A stretch of DNA of 64,000 nt from NCBI GenBank assembly GCA_020081605.1, contig JAHREC010000018.1, positions 558,001 through 622,000 of the forward strand, given 5' to 3'. This stretch comes from Albifimbria verrucaria (Eukaryota; Ascomycota; Sordariomycetes; Hypocreales; Stachybotryaceae). Within the stretch, counting starts at the first letter, position 1; each line of letters starts with the position of its first letter. The notes under the pieces were generated by a model that saw only the letters and a list, made by a program, of their open reading frames with translations, was not told the DNA's origin and did not search any database. A program made the translations under genes and the position numbers. Below, in pieces: positions 57,809 through 64,000 of this stretch.

Positions 57809-58709
57809 GAAAAGAGTTGGGGTTTACGGAAGGACATTTTGGTATTCTTGCGACGGCGCAGCGGTTAGGCAGATGGTATAATTCAGCACCTTTAATTCCT
57901 GTACATACTCCTGGCACATGCCAGACAATACACCAGTTTTGCACAACACGCAATTCGCAGCCACAATCTGTACCTGAGCGTTCGTAGTGTCATTAGCCCT
58001 GTGATTTGATCTCGCCAATTGATAGTGCAAGGTCTGGATGACGAAGCATCTAAGCCTCGCCAGGTGCCGGGGTTTCTCGGTTTCGCTTGCGATTTGCAGG
58101 CTCGCTGGGCTGAGATGCACCATGCACGACGCGTCACTGCCGCACACTAATGTCCGTCGGCGTGAGGACCCAGAAGTGCCGTCATTCGGAGAAGGGTTTA
58201 TAATGAATAAAAGGTCCAGACATGCGGCACGGTCGTTTCTAGCGGATATTTGTTGTGAAGTCGGTAAATCGTGTACAGATCGTAAATATTCGCTGTAGGT
58301 AAGGATGAATCCCTCCTGATAAGCTGAATGCTAAGATTCCAAGTATAGACCCAAGAGATAAACCGTCTCAGTTTCGTAACAATGGCCTCGCGATATCATG
58401 TGGTCAACATTCGGGAGAGCATCCCTTTTAGCCAGTGCTTCAGTAAACGACCCCGTTCTAAATCAACATTGACAACCGAAGAGCAATCGATCGCAGAGCG
58501 AGTCGAATCGGAACAAAAACAGCACCAGGCAAAGAATAGGGAACATGCAGCAAGAAGATAGGCACAGGGACGCGGTAATAGCGGGTGTCGCCCAGAAGGG
58601 AAGCTCTTAGTATGTGGAGGTGATATATACCCTTGAATCTAGAATGTAATTGTGCAAATGAATGCCACATGGATATCATATGCTCGTCTTCAAATCAACC
58701 GTGTAAACC
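57809..58709. other. Convergent 3' intergenic region
   Basis: 3' flanks of GH71 and the GCIP-domain gene. Several short overlapping frames are present, none recognisable. Confidence 0.5.
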
Positions 58710-59872
58710 TTAGTCCTTCTTAATCTCGGTCTGGAACTTCTCAGTCCACTGGGTGAACTCGTCAGAGCTTCCATCCCAAGCCTTGCTGAGCAGCTCGCTC
58801 GCAGCAAACGCATCGAAAAAGCACTGATCCATGGCCTTGTCAATCTCAACAGGATCCAGCTCGTAGAATGCGCAGGCCAGGTCTCCAAATTGGTCGGTTA
58901 GTTGGCGCAGCACACGGGCGACTTCGTCCAGGCGTTCGGGCACGGTTGACTCAGGGTCGGTAGGTGGAAGCGAGGGAGCTTCTTGATGCGGCGCTTGACG
59001 ATGGCCTGGAAGAGGAGAGTGACGAGGCGCACGCGCTTCAGTGAGGCCTCGAGCCTGGGGCGAATGCGGTTGGGGTCAGAACGAGGGATTGTGCCCTGAG
59101 AGTTCATGAGGTTGTCCAGCATGTCCTGGATAGATGATTGGCTGTTGCCGGCTGAGGGAACAGGGTTCTCCTCCTCATCACCGCTATGCCCATCTTCGTC
59201 TTCATCATCCTCGTCCTCGCCTTCGTCGTCTTCGGGTTCTTCGTCTCCCCACTCCTTCATCTCCTCCATAACGTCCTTGAGTGTGTCTCTCCACTCCTCC
59301 ACCTTCTTGACGAAGAAGCCAGCCACACCCATGTTACCAAAGTTGACGACGTCGTCACAGGCGGACCACAGCACACCAGTGGTGGAGATGCTGCCCTTGC
59401 CGTCGGCGCCGAAGCCGCGCTGCTTGTTATTGGCAATTATCTTGCCATCCTTGGGGATTTGCTTGAGGAGCTGCCCGAGTTCTGACAGCACCGTCTTGGC
59501 TCGCCAAGCGAGTTCGCGCCGGACAAGGGCCGTGTACAAGGACGGGTCGCATGTCTGGACGGAGGCGGCGAGGCCGGGTATAGGTCCCGAGACGAGCTCG
59601 CGGACGACAGAGCTAACCGCAGTGGGGGTGAAAGGCTCGTTGATGATCAGGAGGGAGATTTTGGTGGCGTGGGCTTTGATCAAGGCGGCTGAGTCGCGAG
59701 CCAGTGCTAAGACGTTGGGAGGAGGCGAAGCTTGCTGTTCGGTCGTAGCAGCCGGGACGGAGGGAGCTTTGTGGATGCCGTCGAGGACAAGCTGCAGTTC
59801 GCCGACGAGAGTGACGGCAGCCTGGACCAAGTCCTCGAGGCTCTTGAGGTTTTGCGCCGCCGACGGAGGCAT
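58710..59872 (-). CDS. GCIP (Grap2 and cyclin-D-interacting) domain protein
   Basis: Single exon from the ATG at 59872 to the stop at 58710, with one base missing near 58954-58960; corrected length is 387 residues. The N-terminal helical half shows SLEDLVQAAVTLVGELQLVL and LALARDSAALIKAHATKISL. The middle has LWSACDDVVNFGNMGVAGFF, followed by a very acidic stretch (EEPEDDEGEDEDDEDEDGHS). The C-terminal half has RRIKKLPRFHLP and, after the break, DEVARVLRQLTDQFGDLACA. This is the usual layout of fungal GCIP-domain proteins, whose animal relatives bind cyclin D. Function in fungi is not established. Likely nuclear or cytosolic, as no signal peptide is seen. Confidence 0.83.
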
Positions 59873-60615
59873 GGTTGGTATTGGTATTGGTGATGCCGGT
59901 GGTTTGGACGGGAAGGTCGATGAGGAGACGGCGTATTTTGCGACGAGTGGTAAAAAAAGAGAAAAATTCCAGCTAGTCTTGAGTTGTTTCCCAGGCAGCT
60001 GGGAGAAATCACGACTCGGTGTACACAAGATATATATGTGTTGGACGAGCAGAAAAGAGTCACAACGAAGGAGAAAAAAAAAGATGGTAGCTTTTGGATG
60101 GAGGGGTTGACAGTTGGTGGGTTGACTGTTGGTGGGCTGCCTGTTGGCTCTGCTTGCTGCCCCTCCATCTGGTACCCTCGAACAAGTACCTTGAATCAAA
60201 GGCGAGCCAGTGCTAGGAGGTACCAAGGCAGGTACTTTGATGCTCTGTACTACCTGGTAACTGAGGTAGGGCAGCAAGTACCAGGCGCTGTAGTACTATA
60301 GCACTATAGCACTATAGTAGGCTGTAGCTGTGCCCGTTGATTGTGCTACTAACCACAAAAGGGGACTAGCCGCAAGGTACCGCCAACCTCTGAGGTCACC
60401 GGAATTTCGTTAAGGCCGAGGTACGTACCTCGTAGCAGAGCCCAGACCCCTGTTTGATGGTGAGCTGGCTCCAACGTTAAACACCAACTCCATCTGTCTT
60501 GAAGCTCCCCAGTGCCACTACCAGTGACAGGACAGGAGGGCTTCTTCTCTCAATCCCCGTCTCACATCGCCTACCTTTACGACGAACGCTTGCCCCCAGC
60601 GGATCGTGGTCCACA
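59873..60615. other. Divergent promoter with GTAC-rich island
   Basis: Shared upstream region of the GCIP gene and glucosidase II beta. Bases 60170-60440 are packed with GGTACC, AGTACC and TACCT words. A three-copy ACTATAGC repeat lies at 60295-60317. No gene. Confidence 0.55.
60295..60317. repeat. ACTATAGC octamer, three copies
   Basis: Two perfect octamers and one seven-base partial copy in direct succession, within the GTAC-rich promoter island. Confidence 0.85.
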
Positions 60616-62442
60616 ATGCAGCAGCCAACCGCCCTGGTGCTGCTGAGCGCCATCTACTCGTTTACTCTTGCGGCTGCTGGCAGCTTGCCTCGAGGCGTCG
60701 GCCCTGAATGTGAGTTGTCCCATCGTTGGCTGCACCAGTCCACTACCGGGTCTTGACACCAATTGACTGACTCTTTCTCCCTCAGTCGCTTCCCACTACC
60801 AAGGGAAAGATGAATTCTCCTGCATTACCAACGCCGCCATCAAATTGAGCCTCTCCCAGGTCAACGACAACTCGTGCGACTGCCCTGACGGCTCCGACGA
60901 ACCTGGCACCGCCGCCTGCGCCTTCATCGACCCTCTCTCCCCGACCAGCCCCTCCCGGGCTCCGCCGCCAGCTCTTCCAAGACCGCTGCCGCCCTGCCCG
61001 GCTTCTGGTGCGCCAACGAGGGCCACATCGGCGCCTACATCCCCTTCTCCTACGTCAACGACGGTATCTGCGACTACGAACTCTGCTGCGATGGCTCCGA
61101 CGAGCTGCGCGGCGTCGGCGGCGTCAAGTGCGAGAACCGCTGCAAGCAGATCGGCAAGGAGTACAGGCATCTGCAGGAGCAGAAGCGCAAGAGCTTGGAC
61201 AACGCCGCCAAGAAGCGAAAGACCATGCTCAAGGAGTCCGCCGACCTCCGCAAGCAGGTCGAAGACAAGCTCGCCTCCCTCAAGAACGAGCTCACCAAGC
61301 TTGAGGCCAAGAAGAACGAGCTGCAGAAGAAGCATGCCGAGGCCGAGCGCTTGGAAAAGGGCAAGGTGGTTGGCGGTGGCGAGGGCAGTGGTGGCAAGCT
61401 GGGCGTCCTACTGAACCTGGCCAAGAAGCGTGTCGACGAGCTAAGAGCTGCGCTTGACAAGGTCCTGGACCAGCGTGATGATTACAGAGAGAAGCTGGAG
61501 GAGCTGGAGGCCATCCTCAAGAAGTTCAAGGAGGAGTACAACCCCAACTTCAACGACGAGGGTGTCAAGGCTGCCGTCAAGGCCTGGGAGGACTACGCCG
61601 CACGTGAGGCTGCGCTCCCTGCCGAGGATAAGCAGGCAGAGGAGGACATTCTCGAGGTATCCAAGGCCGATAGCGAGACGTCTGGCATCAATTGGAAAGA
61701 GTTTGAGGACCTATCTGGCGATGACACGGACATCTGTAAGCAACAACACCAATGCTGGATACACCCGGGGCACATTTACTGACTCTTACTAGTGTACAAC
61801 TTTGAGGCCTACCTGCCAGGTTTCGTACGCGAGCTGGTTCACTCACGGCTGCTGGCGCTCCGCGTGTGGCTCATTGAGAACGGCATCCTGGCCGACACAG
61901 CCAAGCCTGGATCCGAATCACAGATCGTCAAGGCCGCCCGCGAAGCTGCCGAGGCAGCCCAGAGGGACGTAGATAACAAGAAGAGGGAGGTGGAGAGCCA
62001 GGAGAACGACCTGAGCAAGGATCACGGCCCGTCAGACATCTTCCGGTCGTCCAAGAACAAGTGCGTCAGCATCGACTCGGGCGAGTACACGTACGAGCTC
62101 TGCTGGCTGGACAAGACGATGCAAAAGTCCAAGAAGGGCCACGGCAACACCAACATGGGCAACTTCGAAAAGGTCGACTGGGAGATGGCCGACGACGAGG
62201 ATCGACTGGACGGCAAGAGCCTGGGCCGAGGACGACGCATGGTGCTACGGTACGAGCACGGACAGGGCTGCTGGAACGGTCCCCAGAGGAGGACAGACGT
62301 TTGGCTGGGCTGCGCGGAGACGGAGGAGGTCTGGCGCGTGAGCGAGTCGGAGAAGTGCGTGTACAAGATGGAGGTGGGTACGCCGGCGGCGTGCGAGGCA
62401 GAGGAGACGGTGGAGCAGCCGCGAGGGAAGGACGAGCTGTAG
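60616..62442 (+). CDS. Glucosidase II beta subunit (PRKCSH family)
   Basis: Exons 60616-60709, 60786-61735 and 61793-62442. The protein is the ER partner that retains and activates glucosidase II, which trims glucose from N-glycans. It has a signal peptide (about 22 residues) and two LDLa-like modules (CDCPDGSDEPGTAAC and CDYELCCDGSDE). A long charged coiled coil follows (about residues 120-330). The C-terminal MRH lectin domain contains CVSIDSGEYTYELCW, the NMGNFEKVDWEM stretch and GQGCWNGPQR. The protein ends in the ER-retention signal KDEL. One base is missing in the four C at 60939-60942, between FIDPLS and the LPGFWCANEGHIGAYIPF segment. Corrected length is 564 residues, normal for the family. 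Confidence 0.95.
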
Positions 62443-63193
62443 ATAGGCAGCGGGTTGAAGATACATGAGATGATATATGAGACGTCGCAAAAGGGATACA
62501 GTAGATGTCAGCGGGAATAGATAACTTATGACTAGTACTACTTCTGCTGCTGCTGCTACCACCACTACTACCACTGCTACATGAAGCAGTGTAAGAGTTA
62601 TGGGTATGTGCAATGTGCATGCCCATGTCCAACTGAAGGCGTAGAGATCAGAACTCGAGATATCACCACCATGACGCAGCGATATGCCACCAATTCACCC
62701 AGACTAGACTTACAACACCAACCAACTCCAAGATCCAATAAGCCACCTTATAATAACCCCCATTACCATCATCATCATCCAATCCCCAAAACCACAGCCA
62801 ACCAACAAAGCAAGGCCCCCAAACAAGGCAAAAGCCGCATCCGTGTCTCCACACGCCGGCCCAAGTGGGTCCCGGCCGGATCGGGAGGATCCCCGCATTC
62901 CGATGGTCCCTTTTTCGCTGGCCCTTTTTCGCACCCAGCCTCCTTCTAATAAACCCACGGGTTCTTAAACGGCCGTGCCAGGATTTAAATACTGTTGGTT
63001 TCATTTGCGGTGATTTGATTAACAGCGAAGACGGAGGGCCTTTTTGAAGAGCAGAGTTACTAGTGAGAGGGCGGAGTGTTGAGCGAGGGATATACGTCAC
63101 CTCCCACCACCTCTGCTAGGAATACTCTAACCACCATCTCTGAACTCGAACTCATCATACCAACGCATCGCAACCACCCCCTGCTCACCCATC
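62443..63193. other. Intergenic region
   Basis: 3' flank of the glucosidase II beta gene and promoter of the sugar transporter. CTG/CCA-type trinucleotide stretches lie at 62535-62580 and CAT repeats near 62764-62778. No gene is supported. Confidence 0.5.
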
Positions 63194-64000
63194 ATGAAGC
63201 TCCTCATCCCCCCATCCCCCGGCACCCGCCGCCTCTACCTCCTCTGCATGCACCTCGCCGTCGGCGCCTCCATCTGGGGCTACAACATCGGCATCCTGTC
63301 CTCGCTGCTCATCCACCCGGGCTGGCGCGCCGCCCTGCACAGCCCGGGGCCCTCCCAGAAGGGCCTCGTCACCGGCGTCTACTACCTCGGCACCCTGCTG
63401 TCCTACCTATTCGTCTCCCACCCGCTGGCCGACTGGCTGGGCCGTCGCGTCGCCGCTGCGGTTGGTACCGCCGTGCTGTGTCTGGGCGCGCTCATCATGG
63501 CTAGTGTCGGTGGGGAGGCTGCGTTGGGGTTATGGTTCTTGGGAGGTGGGTTTGTGGTTTGGGTGTTGGTGTGGTGAGTACGAGTGTGCCGTTGTATCAG
63601 AGGTGAGATCAGATCCGATATATGCTTTGTGCCTGCGAAACCAGCTGACAGGGTTTGTCCGCAGCGAGATATCACCAGCAAAAGAGCGTGGCAAGTTTGT
63701 CACCATGAACCACGTCGGCTTCATCGCTGGTCTAGCTACAGGTCTATGGTACCGTTCACCCTCCCCGTCATGCACTACTCATGATTCAATTCCTCTCCTA
63801 ACCTCTCGCAGGGTCGGCTACGGCATGACCTTCTGGACCGGCCCTTCTGGTGAAGCATGGGGCTGGCGCGTCTCCATTCTTCTGCAACTTATCCCGGCCC
63901 TCACCTTCGCCGCTGGTCTTCCCTTCCTTCCAGAGACGTAAGTCACGCTACTGACAAGACGCTGCTCAACTTCTGACCTTTGGGATAGTCCTCGCTGGCT
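63194..64000 (+). CDS. MFS sugar transporter, 3' end outside window
   Basis: Exons 63194-63602, 63665-63748, 63812-63937 and 63989 onward past the window edge. The N-terminus is short, then TM1 (LCMHLAVGASIWGYNIGIL) with the GYNIG motif of hexose-type transporters. TM2 follows with the loop motif DWLGRRVAAAVG, then a segment ending in PLYQSEISPAKERGKFV, the family signature joined across intron one. Exon four begins PRWL, completing the PETPRWL motif. One base is missing at GG 63556-63557, which otherwise ends the frame early. The family is the sugar-porter branch of the MFS; the sugar cannot be told from this part. Confidence 0.85.

Noticed and set aside
59106..60110. A 334-codon open frame on the plus strand
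   Set aside because: It is antisense to the GCIP-domain gene, and its Ser/Pro-rich product simply mirrors the acidic stretch on the other strand.
1..64000. Transposons, CRISPR arrays, tRNA and rRNA genes
   Set aside because: I looked for transposase or reverse-transcriptase frames, long terminal repeats, regularly spaced repeats and tRNA-type T-arm motifs and saw none that hold up by eye. A tRNAscan or repeat search could still find small ones.
1..64000. Reading the frame breaks as programmed frameshifts or mass pseudogenes
   Set aside because: The breaks are all single missing bases, mostly in ordinary short runs, are found in unrelated and essential genes, and show no shared slippery site or downstream structure. 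A sequencing cause fits better.

Overview
The window is nuclear DNA of a filamentous ascomycete (Pezizomycotina), most likely a Sordariomycete of the Hypocreales type. The genes have short GT-AG introns, mostly 46-76 bases, with CTAAC/CTGAC-like branch points close to the acceptor, CT-rich leaders and no operons. The gene set is typical of such fungi: HET-NACHT-WD40 protein, F-box proteins, Zn2Cys6 regulator, GH7, AA9, PhiA-like wall protein and a BAS2-like secreted protein. The species cannot be named from the sequence alone. Both ends of the window cut through genes.

Layout. 1-5500: 3' part of a fungal protein-arginine deiminase (PAD), an aspartate aminotransferase on the other strand, and a secreted feruloyl-esterase-like enzyme. 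6400-9421: a BTB protein and a small Cys-rich secreted protein with two tandem modules. 10089-14627: a HET-NACHT-WD40 (STAND/NLR-like) protein. 15727-25000: a monocarboxylate-type MFS transporter, two F-box proteins, an 81-residue Cys-rich protein and a CorA-like two-TM membrane protein. 25629-27902: a UFD1-type ubiquitin-pathway protein. 28000-31600: a gene-poor AT-rich stretch with an 11-base minisatellite. 31677-44891: GH7 cellobiohydrolase, PhiA-like wall protein, aldo-keto reductase, short-chain dehydrogenase, Zn2Cys6 regulator, TenA-like protein and AA9 LPMO. 45583-64000: Rei1-like zinc finger protein, SIP5-like protein, PL4 rhamnogalacturonan lyase, GH71 glucanase, GCIP-domain protein, glucosidase II beta subunit and the 5' part of a sugar transporter.

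Two themes link the genes. First, five carbohydrate-active enzymes (esterase, GH7, AA9, PL4, GH71) and a sugar transporter suggest a plant-biomass or plant-associated lifestyle. Second, 16 of the 26 genes can be read through only if one or more single bases are added; I count about 34. Every change is a missing base, nearly always in a C, G, A or T run, and every corrected model then sums to whole codons. Housekeeping genes (UFD1, glucosidase II beta, SIP5) are hit as well. I therefore read these as homopolymer under-calls in the assembly rather than as a field of pseudogenes. The models below keep window coordinates and state where a base appears to be missing.

I found no convincing wholly new system. 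The items most worth a second look are the PAD with a complete catalytic tetrad, the duplicated BAS2-like protein, a 7-base microexon, the apparently cytosolic GH71 enzyme and the AKR/SDR/regulator/TenA group.
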